NCBI RefSeq assembly: GCF_009659625.1
Contig: NZ_VOIW01000001.1
Span: forward strand, 1-64,000
Source of the DNA: Pseudomonas haemolytica
GTDB lineage: Bacteria > Pseudomonadota > Gammaproteobacteria > Pseudomonadales > Pseudomonadaceae
Direction of reading: 5' to 3'
Length of the DNA stretch: 64,000 nt
The notes beneath the pieces were generated by a model. That model did no database searches, had not been told where the DNA came from, and saw only the letters and a program-made list of their open reading frames with translations. The position numbers and the translations under genes were made by a program. Below, in pieces: positions 16,989 to 26,410 of this stretch (position 1 is the stretch's first letter; each line of letters begins with the position of its first letter).

Positions 16989-18278
16989 ATGACTGCCACC
17001 TTTTCCCCACGGGCGCAGCGTTTTTCCCGCTCCGACTACAAAACCCTGGGCCTGGCCGCTCTCGGTGGAGCCCTGGAAATCTACGACTTCATTATCTTCG
17101 TGTTCTTTGCGCTGACCCTCAGCCAACTGTTCTTCCCCCCGGAAATGCCCGAGTGGCTGCGCCTGCTGCAAAGCTTCGGCATCTTCGTCACCGGCTACCT
17201 CGCCCGCCCGCTGGGCGGCATCCTGATGGCGCACTTTGCCGACCACCTGGGACGCAAGCGCGTGTTCAGCCTGAGCATCCTGATGATGGCCTTGCCATGC
17301 TTGCTGATCGGCATCATGCCGACCTATGCGCAAATCGGCTATTTCGCTCCGCTGATCCTGCTGGCACTGCGCGTGCTTCAAGGCGCAGCGGTGGGCGGCG
17401 AAGTGCCCAGCGCCTGGACCTTCGTCGCCGAGCACGCGCCGCGCCACCACCGCGGCTACGCCTTGGGTTTCCTGCAAGCCGGCCTGACCTTTGGCTACCT
17501 GCTGGGCGCACTGACCGCCACCTTGCTGGCGCAAGTCTTCACCCCCGCCGAAATCCTCGACTACGCCTGGCGTTTCCCTTTCTTGCTCGGCGGCGTATTC
17601 GGCGTGATCGGCGTCTGGCTGCGCCGCTGGCTCAGCGAAACCCCAGTGTTCCTCGAAATGCAGGCGCGCCGCCAGGCGGCAGCCGAAATGCCGCTGCGCA
17701 CCGTGCTACGCGACCATCGCGCCGTGCTGCTGCCGGCAATGATCCTCACCTGCGTGCTCACCTCGGCCGTCGTGGTACTGGTGGTCATCACCCCGACCAT
17801 GATGCAGAAAACCTTCGGCATGAGCCCCAGCCACACCTTCGCCCTGAGCGCGTTGGGCATCGTCTTCCTGAATATCGGCTGCGTCCTTGCCGGCCTGCTG
17901 GTGGATCGCATCGGCGCCTGGCGCGCGGTGTTGGTGTACAGCCTGCTGCTGCCGCTGGGGATTTTCATTCTGTATGCCAGCCTGATCAGTGGCGGCGTGT
18001 GGCTGGGCGCGGCATACGCTGTAGCGGGTTTGAGCTGCGGCGTGGTGGGCGCGGTACCGTCGGTGATGGTCGGGCTGTTCCCGGCGCAGGTGCGGGTGTC
18101 GGGGATTTCCTTTACCTACAACATCGCCTATGCGCTGTGGGCGAGTACCACACCGTTGCTGTTGATCGCGCTGATGCCGACCAGCCCGTGGATCTGCGTG
18201 GGGTATTGCGTGGTGATGGGCGCGGTAGGGGTGGCGAGTGTGGCGTTGTTTGGCAAACGCCACACTTTGGCCGCCTGA
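16989..18278 (+). CDS. MFS transporter of the metabolite:H+ symporter (ProP/KgtP-like) family
   Basis: 429 residues, 12 predicted membrane helices. The loop between helices 2 and 3 has the MHS form ARPLGGILMAHFADHLGRKR (residues about 71-90), and LQGAAVGGEVPSAWTFVAEHAP is the helix-4/5 signature of this group, which includes citrate, alpha-ketoglutarate and proline/betaine carriers. Substrate cannot be named. It is divergently arranged with the AtoE-like gene across a 186-bp gap without an obvious operator. Confidence 0.87.
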   Translation: MTATFSPRAQRFSRSDYKTLGLAALGGALEIYDFIIFVFFALTLSQLFFPPEMPEWLRLLQSFGIFVTGYLARPLGGILMAHFADHLGRKRVFSLSILMMALPCLLIGIMPTYAQIGYFAPLILLALRVLQGAAVGGEVPSAWTFVAEHAPRHHRGYALGFLQAGLTFGYLLGALTATLLAQVFTPAEILDYAWRFPFLLGGVFGVIGVWLRRWLSETPVFLEMQARRQAAAEMPLRTVLRDHRAVLLPAMILTCVLTSAVVVLVVITPTMMQKTFGMSPSHTFALSALGIVFLNIGCVLAGLLVDRIGAWRAVLVYSLLLPLGIFILYASLISGGVWLGAAYAVAGLSCGVVGAVPSVMVGLFPAQVRVSGISFTYNIAYALWASTTPLLLIALMPTSPWICVGYCVVMGAVGVASVALFGKRHTLAA

Positions 18279-18281
18279 AGA

Positions 18282-18410
18282 TCAGGTCAAGAAGTGCCAG
18301 AGCACCAAGGTGCCCGCCAGCCCGACCACCGAGACAATCGTCTCATGGGCAATTTGGTGCGCTTGAAAGTAACGACGCACTGGCGCGCGGATGACAATTT
18401 TGCAAACCAT
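18282..18410 (-). CDS. Possible small membrane protein
   Basis: A 42-codon reading frame antisense to nothing larger, in the gap between the MFS gene and czcD. It starts MVCKIVIRAPVRRYF and ends with a hydrophobic segment (TIVSVVGLAGTLVLWHF) just before the stop. A basic N-terminus plus one C-terminal helix is plausible for a small membrane protein. The ribosome site is weak, and a metal-box-like motif overlaps its start. Presence not proven. Confidence 0.3.
   Translation of the reverse strand: MVCKIVIRAPVRRYFQAHQIAHETIVSVVGLAGTLVLWHFLT
18390..18407 (+). promoter_or_regulatory. Candidate metal-regulator box before czcD
   Basis: GATGACAATTTTGCAAAC here agrees at 16 of 18 positions with 28850-28867 in front of the oprD/DUF2790 pair. 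The form TGACA-N4-TGnnA resembles palindromic sites of CopR/CzcR-type response regulators. It lies 63 bases before czcD. Confidence 0.4.
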
Positions 18411-18470
18411 GCCAATGGATCTGGCCTATAGCTCTATGATCCGCCCCATCCCAACCCACGAGGACATTTC

Positions 18471-19376
18471 ATGAGCGCAGGACACAGCCACGCCCAAGTA
18501 CGCGCCGGCCACGAACGCAAGTTATGGATCGCCCTGGGGCTGACCGGCAGCTTCATGATTGCCGAAGTTATCGGCGCCTTTGTCACCGGCAGCCTGGCGC
18601 TGTTGTCCGACGCCGCGCACATGATGACTGACGCCCTGGCGCTGGCGATTTCCCTGGTGGCGATCCAGGTCGCCAAGCGCCCGGCGGATCGCAAGCGCAC
18701 TTTCGGCTATGCGCGGTTCGAGATTCTCGCGGCAGCCTTCAACGCGCTGCTGCTGTTCGCCGTGGCGTTCTACATTTTGTACGAGGCTTACCAGCGGCTG
18801 CAGGCGCCCGCCGAGATCCAGTCCACCGGCATGCTGGTGATTGCGCTGCTGGGGTTGATCGTCAACCTGATTTCCATGCGCCTGCTCAGCGCGGCCAGTG
18901 GCGAGAGCCTCAACGTCAAGGGTGCTTACCTGGAAGTCTGGAGTGACATGCTCGGCTCTGTCGGCGTGATCATCGCGGCGGTGGTGATCATGTTCACCGG
19001 CTGGGGTTTGATCGATTCCGTGGTTGCGGCCGCCATCGGGTTCTGGGTACTGCCGCGCACTTGGACGCTGCTCAAGGCCAGCATGAACATACTGCTGCAA
19101 GGTGTGCCGGAGAGTGTTGATATCGAGCAGGTGGAGCAGGGCATCCGCAGTGTGCCCGGGGTGAAGGACGTGCACGACCTGCACATCTGGGCCCTCACCA
19201 GCGGCAAGAACGTGCTGAGTACGCATTTGGTCGCGGATGCGTCCCAAGGCAGCGAGCAACAAATCCTCAGTCGAGTGACGGAATTGCTGCACGAACAATT
19301 CGATATTTCCCACGCCACGATCCAGGTCGAAGGCGAAGGTTTCCAGCATGACGACCACGACGAGGTGCATGCCTGA
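18471..19376 (+). CDS. czcD: CzcD-type cation diffusion facilitator
   Basis: 301-residue CDF efflux protein that exports Zn2+, and often Co2+ or Cd2+, from cytoplasm to periplasm by proton exchange. The transport site in helix 2 is HxxxD (LLSDAAHMMTDALAL; D47, H50, D54), with a second acidic site in helix 5 (VWSDMLGS). A cytoplasmic C-terminal domain (VPGVKDVHDLHIWALTSGKNVLSTHL) follows, and His-rich ends (HSHAQ; HDDHDEVHA) can bind metal. It lies just before czcCBA, the usual arrangement for graded zinc efflux. Confidence 0.93.
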   Translation: MSAGHSHAQVRAGHERKLWIALGLTGSFMIAEVIGAFVTGSLALLSDAAHMMTDALALAISLVAIQVAKRPADRKRTFGYARFEILAAAFNALLLFAVAFYILYEAYQRLQAPAEIQSTGMLVIALLGLIVNLISMRLLSAASGESLNVKGAYLEVWSDMLGSVGVIIAAVVIMFTGWGLIDSVVAAAIGFWVLPRTWTLLKASMNILLQGVPESVDIEQVEQGIRSVPGVKDVHDLHIWALTSGKNVLSTHLVADASQGSEQQILSRVTELLHEQFDISHATIQVEGEGFQHDDHDEVHA

Positions 19377-19485
19377 GCCTGGCTAACGGATTTGTAATCT
19401 TCCACCCACGGCCCTGATAAGTACCGAAAGCTACATTGCCCCCGCTGGGAAACCTCAGCGACTTCATGGGCGTGGAACTCTCGTT

Positions 19486-20706
19486 ATGGCAATTTCCGTT
19501 AGAACACTGTTGAGCGCGGCGGCGTTGTGGGTAGCCGCAAACGCCGCCCAGGCACAACCCCTTACCCTCGATGCAGCGTTGCAAGCCGCCTTCGCCAACA
19601 ACCCGGGTCTGGCGGCCGCGCAATGGGAAATCGACATCGCCCAAGGCGGTCGCCAGCAGGCCGGTTTGATTCCCAACCCGGTGGCCTCCTGGGACGCCGA
19701 AGACACCCGCCGCAACAGCCGCACCACCAGCATCAAACTCAGCCAGACCCTGGAACTGGGTGGCAAACGCGGTGCGCGCATCGAGGTCGCTACCCGCGCC
19801 CAGGACGCCGCCGCATTGACCCTGGAGCAGCGCCGCAACGTCCTGCGTGCCGAGGTGATCGACAGCTATTACGGCGCCCTGCGCGCCCAGGAGCGCCTCG
19901 ACCTGGCGCAACGCTCAATGGCCTTGGCCGAACGCGGCCTGGTGGTCGCCAACGGGCGTGTCACCGCTGGCAAGTCATCACCGGTGGAAGCCACCCGCGC
20001 CCAGGTGCAGGTGTCGGAAATCCGCCTGGAGTTGAATCGCGCACACATTGGCCAGGCCGATGCCTACCGCCGCCTGGCCGCCAGCACCGGCAGCGCCGCC
20101 ACCGACTTCCAGGCGGTCGCCACGCAAAACACCTCCGTACCCGCGTTACCCGCCGCCGCGCAATTGCTGGCGCGTCTTGAGCAGACCGCCGAGCTACGCC
20201 TGGCCGAACTGAATATCGTGCAAAACGAAGCCAGCGTGGGCCTGGAAAAAGCCCAGCGCATTCCGGACCTGGATGTGTCCATCGGCAGCCAGTACGACGC
20301 CAGCGTGCGCGAGCGAGTCAACCTGGTGGGTGTGTCGATGCCGATCCCGTTATTCAACCGCAACCAGGGCAACATCCTGGCCGCCAGCCGGCGCACCGAC
20401 CAGGCCCGCGATCTGCGCAACGCTGCCGAGCTGCGCCTGCGCACCGAAACCCGCCAGGCCCTGGACCTGTGGCAAACGGCGAATACCGAAGTGCGCGCGT
20501 TCAACCAGCAGATCCTGCCCGCCGCACAAAGTGCGGTCGACAGCGCCACCCGTGGTTTCGAGATGGGCAAGTTCAACTTCCTCGATGTGCTCGACGCCCA
20601 GCGCACGTTGATCGCGGCCCGCACCCAGTACCTCACGGCGACCGCCCAGGCCACCGACGCCTGGGTACGCATCGAACGAATTTACGGCGACCTCGCCCGG
20701 CTTTGA
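19486..20706 (+). CDS. czcC: CzcC, outer-membrane channel of the metal efflux pump
   Basis: 406-residue TolC-family outer-membrane protein with a signal peptide (MAISVRTLLSAAALWVAANAAQA). Two repeated OEP halves are visible (LSQTLELGGKRGARIEVA and VSMPIPLFNRNQGNI, each a channel-forming repeat start). It receives cations from the CzcBA complex and releases them outside the cell. First gene of czcCBA, 109 bases after czcD. Confidence 0.92.
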   Translation: MAISVRTLLSAAALWVAANAAQAQPLTLDAALQAAFANNPGLAAAQWEIDIAQGGRQQAGLIPNPVASWDAEDTRRNSRTTSIKLSQTLELGGKRGARIEVATRAQDAAALTLEQRRNVLRAEVIDSYYGALRAQERLDLAQRSMALAERGLVVANGRVTAGKSSPVEATRAQVQVSEIRLELNRAHIGQADAYRRLAASTGSAATDFQAVATQNTSVPALPAAAQLLARLEQTAELRLAELNIVQNEASVGLEKAQRIPDLDVSIGSQYDASVRERVNLVGVSMPIPLFNRNQGNILAASRRTDQARDLRNAAELRLRTETRQALDLWQTANTEVRAFNQQILPAAQSAVDSATRGFEMGKFNFLDVLDAQRTLIAARTQYLTATAQATDAWVRIERIYGDLARL

Positions 20707-20725
20707 TTTTTCCTGGAGTCTCCTG

Positions 20726-21832
20726 ATGAATAAAAAACATGGCATGGCGTTCGCCGTCGCCTTGGGCCTGATGCTGTCCGGCTTCGCCCACGCCGACGAA
20801 GAAGAAGGCCACCTCGAACTCACTGAGCAACAGATCCAGGCCGCCGGCATCCAACTGGCCCAGGCTCAACCGCGTTCGATCAGCACCGTGCTGACGCTGC
20901 CGGGCGAGGTGCGCTTCGATGAAGACCGCACCTCTCATATCGTGCCCCGCGCCGCAGGTGTGGTGGAGGCGGTGAAAGTCAATCTTGGCCAGTCGGTGAA
21001 GAAGGGTGAGCTATTGGCGGTGATCGCCAGCCAGCAGATTTCGGACCAGCGCAGTGAGCTGGCGGCCAGCGAGCGCCGGGTCGAGCTGGCGCGCACCACC
21101 TTCCAGCGCGAGCGCCAGTTGTGGCAGGACAAAATCTCCGCCGAGCAGGATTACCTGCTGGCGCGGCAAACCCTGCAAGAAGCCGAAATCGCCTTGAACA
21201 ATGCCCGGCAAAAGATGACCGCCCTCAGCGGCAGCGCGGTGTTGGCCGGTGGCAATCGCTATGAGCTGCGTGCGCCGTTCGCCGGGGTGGTGGTGGAAAA
21301 ACACTTGGGCGTGGGCGAGGTGGTCAGTGAAACCAGCAACGCGTTCACGCTCTCGGACTTGTCCCAGGTGTGGGTCACCTTCGGCGTATTTCCCAAGGAC
21401 TTGAACAAGGTTCGCGTGGGCAAACCGGTGAAAGTCAGCTCGACGGAAATGGGCACCGAAGTGCTGGGCACCGTGGCGTATGTCGGCAACTTGCTCGGTG
21501 AGCAGACGCGCACCGCCACCGTCCGCGTGACGGTACCCAACCCCGACGACGCCTGGCGCCCAGGCTTGTTCGTGGCCGTACAAGTGGCCACCGATACCTA
21601 CCAGGCCAAGGTCACCGTGCCGCAAGCCGCGATCCAGACCGTCGAGGACAAACCCTCGGTGTTCGTGCGCACCGCAGACGGTTTTGTCACTCGCCATCTT
21701 GAACTGGGTGTCAGTGAAAACGGCTACGTCGAAGTGCGCAAAGGCCTGGAGGCCGGCGCGCAGGTGGCGACAGTTGGCAGCTTCATCCTCAAGTCCGAAC
21801 TGGGCAAAGGCTCGGCCGAACACGCCCATTGA
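20726..21832 (+). CDS. czcB: CzcB, periplasmic adaptor of the metal efflux pump
   Basis: 368-residue RND membrane-fusion protein with signal peptide (cleaved after SGFAHA). The order is hairpin-flanking lipoyl halves (GVVEAVKVNLGQSVKKGELLAVI and NRYELRAPFAGVVVEKHLGVGEVV), an alpha-helical hairpin (about residues 105-165), then a beta-barrel (VWVTFGVFPKDLNKVRVG). It links CzcA to CzcC. The mature N-terminus begins with an acidic DEEEGH stretch. Ends 17 bases before czcA. Confidence 0.92.
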   Translation: MNKKHGMAFAVALGLMLSGFAHADEEEGHLELTEQQIQAAGIQLAQAQPRSISTVLTLPGEVRFDEDRTSHIVPRAAGVVEAVKVNLGQSVKKGELLAVIASQQISDQRSELAASERRVELARTTFQRERQLWQDKISAEQDYLLARQTLQEAEIALNNARQKMTALSGSAVLAGGNRYELRAPFAGVVVEKHLGVGEVVSETSNAFTLSDLSQVWVTFGVFPKDLNKVRVGKPVKVSSTEMGTEVLGTVAYVGNLLGEQTRTATVRVTVPNPDDAWRPGLFVAVQVATDTYQAKVTVPQAAIQTVEDKPSVFVRTADGFVTRHLELGVSENGYVEVRKGLEAGAQVATVGSFILKSELGKGSAEHAH

Positions 21833-21849
21833 TCTGCGAGTGATTTCCC

Positions 21850-24800
21850 ATGTTTGAGCGCCTTATCCAATTCGCCATCGAGCAGCGCATCATCGTGCTG
21901 CTGGCGGTGCTGTTGATGGCCGGTATCGGCATCGCCAGCTATCAGAAACTGCCCATCGACGCGGTGCCTGATATCACCAACGTGCAGGTGCAGATCAACT
22001 CGGCAGCGGCCGGCTTCTCGCCGTTGGAAACCGAGCAGCGCATCACCTTTCCCATTGAAACCGCCATGGCCGGTCTGCCCGGCCTGCAGCAAACGCGCTC
22101 GTTGTCGCGGTCCGGCTTGTCCCAGGTCACGGTGATTTTCAAGGACGGCACCGACCTGTTCTTCGCTCGCCAACTGGTCAACGAGCGCCTGCAAGTAGCC
22201 CGCGGGCAATTGCCCGATGGCATCGAAACCGCGATGGGGCCGATTTCCACCGGCCTCGGGGAGATTTTCCTGTGGACCGTTGAGGCCGAGGACGGTGCTC
22301 GCAAAGACGACGGCACGCCGTACACACCGACTGACTTGCGGGTGATCCAGGACTGGATCATCAAACCGCAACTGCGCAACGTGCCGGGCGTAGCCGAGAT
22401 CAATACAATCGGCGGCTTCGCCAAGGAATACCAGATTGCGCCAGACCCCAAGCGCCTGGCCGCCTACAACCTGACGCTCAATGACCTGGTCACAGCGCTG
22501 GAGCGCAACAACGCCAACGTCGGCGCCGGTTATATCGAGCGCAGCGGCGAGCAGTTGTTGATCCGTGCGCCGGGGCAAGTGGCGTCTATCGACGACATCG
22601 CCAACATCGTCATCACCACCTCGGACGGCACGCCGATCCGCGTACGCAATGTGGCCCAGGTCGACATCGGTCGTGAACTGCGCACGGGTGCTGCCACCGA
22701 AAACGGTCGTGAAGTGGTGCTGGGCACGGTGTTCATGTTGATTGGCGAGAACAGCCGCAGCGTGTCCCAGGCGGTGGCGAAAAAGCTCGAGGAGATCAAC
22801 CGCACCCTGCCCGAAGGCGTTGTGGCGGTCACCGTCTACGACCGCACCAACCTGGTGGAAAAAGCCATCGCCACGGTGAAGAAAAACCTCTTCGAAGGCG
22901 CGTTGCTGGTCGTTGCAGTGCTATTCCTGTTCCTCGGCAATATTCGTGCGGCGCTGATCACTGCGATGGTGATTCCGCTGGCGATGCTGTTCACCTTTAC
23001 CGGCATGTTTACCAACAAAGTCAGCGCCAACCTGATGAGCCTCGGCGCGTTGGACTTCGGCATTATCGTCGACGGCGCGGTGGTGATCGTCGAGAACGCC
23101 ATCCGCCGCCTGGCCCATGCACAGCAGCGCCATGGCCGCCTGCTGACCCGCAGTGAGCGCCTGCACGAAGTCTTTGCCGCGGCCAAAGAAGCGCGACGGG
23201 CGCTGATCTTCGGGCAACTGATCATCATGGTGGTGTACCTGCCGATCTTTGCCCTTACCGGCGTGGCCGGGAAGATGTTCCACCCGATGGCCTTCACGGT
23301 GGTCATCGCCTTGCTCGGCGCGATGATTCTGTCAGTCACCTTCGTACCGGCGGCGATTGCGTTGTTCGTCACCGGCAAGGTCAAGGAAGAAGAAAACCTG
23401 GTCATGCGCAGTGCGCGCCGGGTGTATGACCCGGTGCTCAATTGGGTGATGACGCGCCGCCCGCTGGTGTTCGGCCTGGCGCTGCTGACCATCGTCGTGT
23501 CGGGCGCTGTCGCCAGCCGCATGGGCAGCGAATTTATCCCCAGCCTCAGTGAGGGCGACTTTGCCCAGCAGGCACTGCGTGTACCTGGCACCAGTCTGAC
23601 GCAATCGGTGCAGATGCAGCAGCAACTGGAAAAAACCTTGCTGGCCGAGGTGCCGGAAATCGAGCGGGTGTTTGCGCGCACCGGTACGGCGGAAATTGCC
23701 TCCGACCCGATGCCGCCGAACATCTCCGACAGCTACGTGATGCTCAAACCCAAGGACCAATGGCCCGATCCGAAGAAGTCCCGCGAGGCCATCATTGCCG
23801 ATATCCAACGGGCCAGTGCGATAGTGCCGGGCAGCGCGTACGAGCTGTCGCAACCGATTCAGCTGCGCTTCAACGAACTGATTTCCGGGGTGCGCAGCGA
23901 TGTGGCCGTGAAGGTGTTTGGCGATGACATGGCGGTGCTCAACACCACCGCCGCGGAAATCGCCGAGACCTTGCAGAAGCTCGACGGTGCCTCGGAAGTG
24001 AAAGTGGAGCAGACCTCCGGGCTGCCGGTGCTGACCATCAATATCGACCGCGACAAGGCGGCCCGTTTTGGCCTGAATGTGGGCGATGTGCAGGACACCA
24101 TTTCCGTTGCCGTCGGTGGGCGACAGGCCGGTACGTTGTACGAAGGTGATCGGCGCTTCGACATGGTCGTGCGTTTGTCCGACGCGCTGCGCACGGATAT
24201 CGAAGGCTTGTCACGGCTGTTGATTCCGGTGCCGGCGCTGGCCAGCAACACGTCTGGGCAACTGGGCTTTATCGCCTTGTCCCAGGTCGCCAGCCTCGAC
24301 CTGGTGCTGGGCCCCAACCAGATCAGCCGCGAGAACGGCAAGCGTCTGGTGATCGTCAGCGCCAACGTACGTGGGCGTGATATCGGCTCGTTTGTGGAGG
24401 ATGCCGAAGCCGCCATCCTCAGCCAGGTGAAAGTGCCTGCCGGTTACTGGACCACTTGGGGCGGCCAGTTCGAACAACTCAAAGAGGCCTCCGAGCGCCT
24501 GCGCATCGTGGTGCCGGTGGCGTTGCTGCTGGTGTTCGGGTTGCTGTTCATGATGTTCAACAGCCTCAAGGACGGCTTGTTGGTGTTTACCGGGATTCCG
24601 TTCGCGCTGACCGGTGGGATCATGGCGCTGTGGCTGCGGGATATTCCGCTGTCGATTTCGGCGGGGGTGGGGTTTATCGCGTTGTCCGGTGTGGCGGTGC
24701 TGAACGGCCTGGTGATGATCGCCTTTATCCGCAACCTGCGCGAGGAAGGCCGCTCGTTATCGGTGGCGATCCACGAAGGCGCGCTGACCCGTTTGCGCCC

Positions 24801-24993
24801 GGTGCTGATGACCGCGTTGGTGGCCTCCCTCGGCTTTATCCCCATGGCGCTCGCCACCGGCACCGGCGCCGAAGTACAACGCCCGTTGGCGACGGTGGTG
24901 ATTGGCGGGATTATTTCATCGACATTGCTGACACTGCTGGTGCTACCGGCGTTGTATCAGTGGGCTCATCGCCGTGAAGAAGAGCCTGCCTGA
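21850..24993 (+). CDS. czcA: CzcA, heavy-metal RND efflux pump
   Basis: 1047-residue inner-membrane RND transporter driven by protons and specific for divalent cations. The helix-4 motif DFGIIVDGAVVIVEN places D402, D408 and E415 exactly as in CzcA of Cupriavidus, which points to Zn/Co/Cd (HME1-like) rather than Cu/Ag. N-terminal EQRIIVLLAVLLM and the 'PxDAVPDITNVQVQIN' motif are family-typical. Its last 83 bases overlap the 3' end of the convergent sensor gene. Confidence 0.95.
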   Translation: MFERLIQFAIEQRIIVLLAVLLMAGIGIASYQKLPIDAVPDITNVQVQINSAAAGFSPLETEQRITFPIETAMAGLPGLQQTRSLSRSGLSQVTVIFKDGTDLFFARQLVNERLQVARGQLPDGIETAMGPISTGLGEIFLWTVEAEDGARKDDGTPYTPTDLRVIQDWIIKPQLRNVPGVAEINTIGGFAKEYQIAPDPKRLAAYNLTLNDLVTALERNNANVGAGYIERSGEQLLIRAPGQVASIDDIANIVITTSDGTPIRVRNVAQVDIGRELRTGAATENGREVVLGTVFMLIGENSRSVSQAVAKKLEEINRTLPEGVVAVTVYDRTNLVEKAIATVKKNLFEGALLVVAVLFLFLGNIRAALITAMVIPLAMLFTFTGMFTNKVSANLMSLGALDFGIIVDGAVVIVENAIRRLAHAQQRHGRLLTRSERLHEVFAAAKEARRALIFGQLIIMVVYLPIFALTGVAGKMFHPMAFTVVIALLGAMILSVTFVPAAIALFVTGKVKEEENLVMRSARRVYDPVLNWVMTRRPLVFGLALLTIVVSGAVASRMGSEFIPSLSEGDFAQQALRVPGTSLTQSVQMQQQLEKTLLAEVPEIERVFARTGTAEIASDPMPPNISDSYVMLKPKDQWPDPKKSREAIIADIQRASAIVPGSAYELSQPIQLRFNELISGVRSDVAVKVFGDDMAVLNTTAAEIAETLQKLDGASEVKVEQTSGLPVLTINIDRDKAARFGLNVGDVQDTISVAVGGRQAGTLYEGDRRFDMVVRLSDALRTDIEGLSRLLIPVPALASNTSGQLGFIALSQVASLDLVLGPNQISRENGKRLVIVSANVRGRDIGSFVEDAEAAILSQVKVPAGYWTTWGGQFEQLKEASERLRIVVPVALLLVFGLLFMMFNSLKDGLLVFTGIPFALTGGIMALWLRDIPLSISAGVGFIALSGVAVLNGLVMIAFIRNLREEGRSLSVAIHEGALTRLRPVLMTALVASLGFIPMALATGTGAEVQRPLATVVIGGIISSTLLTLLVLPALYQWAHRREEEPA

Positions 24994-26410
24994 CAACCTT
25001 GAATGCACCACATTGGACCGGTGTTGGCTTCAGGGGAAAGGCCAGGCTGAACCGCGTGAAACGCCCGAGCTGGCTGGTGACATGAGCGTGCCCTTGGTGC
25101 AAATGCATGATCGACTTGACGATAGCCAACCCCAACCCGGTGCCACCCTCTGCACGGGTGCGGCTGCTGTCGGCGCGGTAGAAGCGTTCGAACAGGTGCG
25201 CCAGGTGGTGCGCTTCGATGCCACGCCCCGGGTTGCCCACTGACAGCGACACGCTCTCGCCGTAGGTCTCCACCAACAGCAACACGGTTGAGCCTTCAGG
25301 CGTATGGCGAATGGCATTGGAGAGCAAATTGGAAATCGCCCGCTGGATCATCAGGCGATCGCCGGTCACCCAGGCATCGCCGCGCAGGCTCAGGGTGACC
25401 TGTTTGTCTTCGGCACTCAGGGCAAACAGCTCCATCACCCGCTGGGCTTCTTGTGCCAGGCACACTTCGGTGAATGAGGCCCGTGCCGCCGGATGGCTGA
25501 CCTGGGCCAGGAACAACATGTCGCTGACGATACGCGCCAGGCGTTCGAGCTCTTCGGTGCTGGATTCCAGCACCGCCTTATATTCTTCAGGCGGCCTCTG
25601 GCGCGACAGGGTCAGTTGGGCCTTGCCCATCAGGTTGGTCAGAGGCGCGCGCAATTCGTGGGCCAGGTCATCGGAGAATTGCGAGAGTTGCTGCACTCCG
25701 GCATCCAGGCGGTTGAGCATCACGTTGAAGCCTTGGGCGAGTTCACCCAGTTCGAGGGGCAAGTTGTCGACGGACAAACGATGAGTCAGGTCCTGGGTGG
25801 TGACTTTCGCCGCCACCTGGCTGAACTGCTTCAACGGTGCCAAGCCACGTTGCACCAGCCACCAGGCGCCCATGCCGATCAGGATCAACAGCAGCGGCAG
25901 CGCAATCAGCGTGGCGCGCAGGTAGGCGCTGAGCAGCGCCTGGTCGTCCATGCGGTCCAGGGACAGCAGCACCCGCACGCGTTCACCGCTGGCCAGGCGC
26001 ATCAGGCTGGAGGCGCTGAGCACCTGGTTGCCGTTGTTGTCGGTCCAGTTCAGGTAGCCGAGGGTTTCCCGTGGCCTGAAGTCAGTGAGCAACGGCTCTT
26101 GGGGCTTGGCGCCGATGTTGAGTAGCACGCTGTCATTGGGGGCGGTACCGACGATGGTCAGGTAGAAATTGTCATGGCCGATGACCAGGTCCAATAGTGA
26201 ATGGGGACGGGCGCGGATGGCCTGGGCATCGAGGCCCAGGGCCAGGCTGTGCTGGATCTGCTCCATCTTGCTTTCCAGGCCCTTGCGCGCCAGCTTTTCC
26301 AACTCATGGGTGAGGGCCAGATAGGCCAGTGTGGCGAGCAGCAACACCAGGCCTGCGCCCATCAGGCTGACGGTCAAGCCCAGGCGCATCGACAGGCTGC
26401 TGGTTCTCAT
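24911..26410 (-). CDS. czcS: CzcS-like heavy-metal sensor histidine kinase
   Basis: 499 residues from ATG 26410, which overlaps the regulator gene stop. Layout: N-terminal helix, periplasmic sensor (about 40-175), second helix, HAMP, then kinase core with H-box HELRAPLTNL (H251), N-box NLLSNAIRHTPEG, and G-boxes GRGIEAHHLAHLF and GTGLGLAIVKS. The usual end (RFSLAFPL) is followed by about 40 extra residues read from DNA antisense to the czcA 3' end, suggesting loss of an earlier stop. Predicted to sense periplasmic Zn/Cd/Co and phosphorylate CzcR. Confidence 0.9.
   Translation of the reverse strand: MRTSSLSMRLGLTVSLMGAGLVLLLATLAYLALTHELEKLARKGLESKMEQIQHSLALGLDAQAIRARPHSLLDLVIGHDNFYLTIVGTAPNDSVLLNIGAKPQEPLLTDFRPRETLGYLNWTDNNGNQVLSASSLMRLASGERVRVLLSLDRMDDQALLSAYLRATLIALPLLLILIGMGAWWLVQRGLAPLKQFSQVAAKVTTQDLTHRLSVDNLPLELGELAQGFNVMLNRLDAGVQQLSQFSDDLAHELRAPLTNLMGKAQLTLSRQRPPEEYKAVLESSTEELERLARIVSDMLFLAQVSHPAARASFTEVCLAQEAQRVMELFALSAEDKQVTLSLRGDAWVTGDRLMIQRAISNLLSNAIRHTPEGSTVLLLVETYGESVSLSVGNPGRGIEAHHLAHLFERFYRADSSRTRAEGGTGLGLAIVKSIMHLHQGHAHVTSQLGRFTRFSLAFPLKPTPVQCGAFKVVRQALLHGDEPTDTTPVAPAVSAMSMK

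Noticed and set aside
19377..19485. Promoter or CzcR box in the czcD-czcC gap
   Set aside because: Only a weak reverse match to the other boxes is seen; too uncertain for its own feature.
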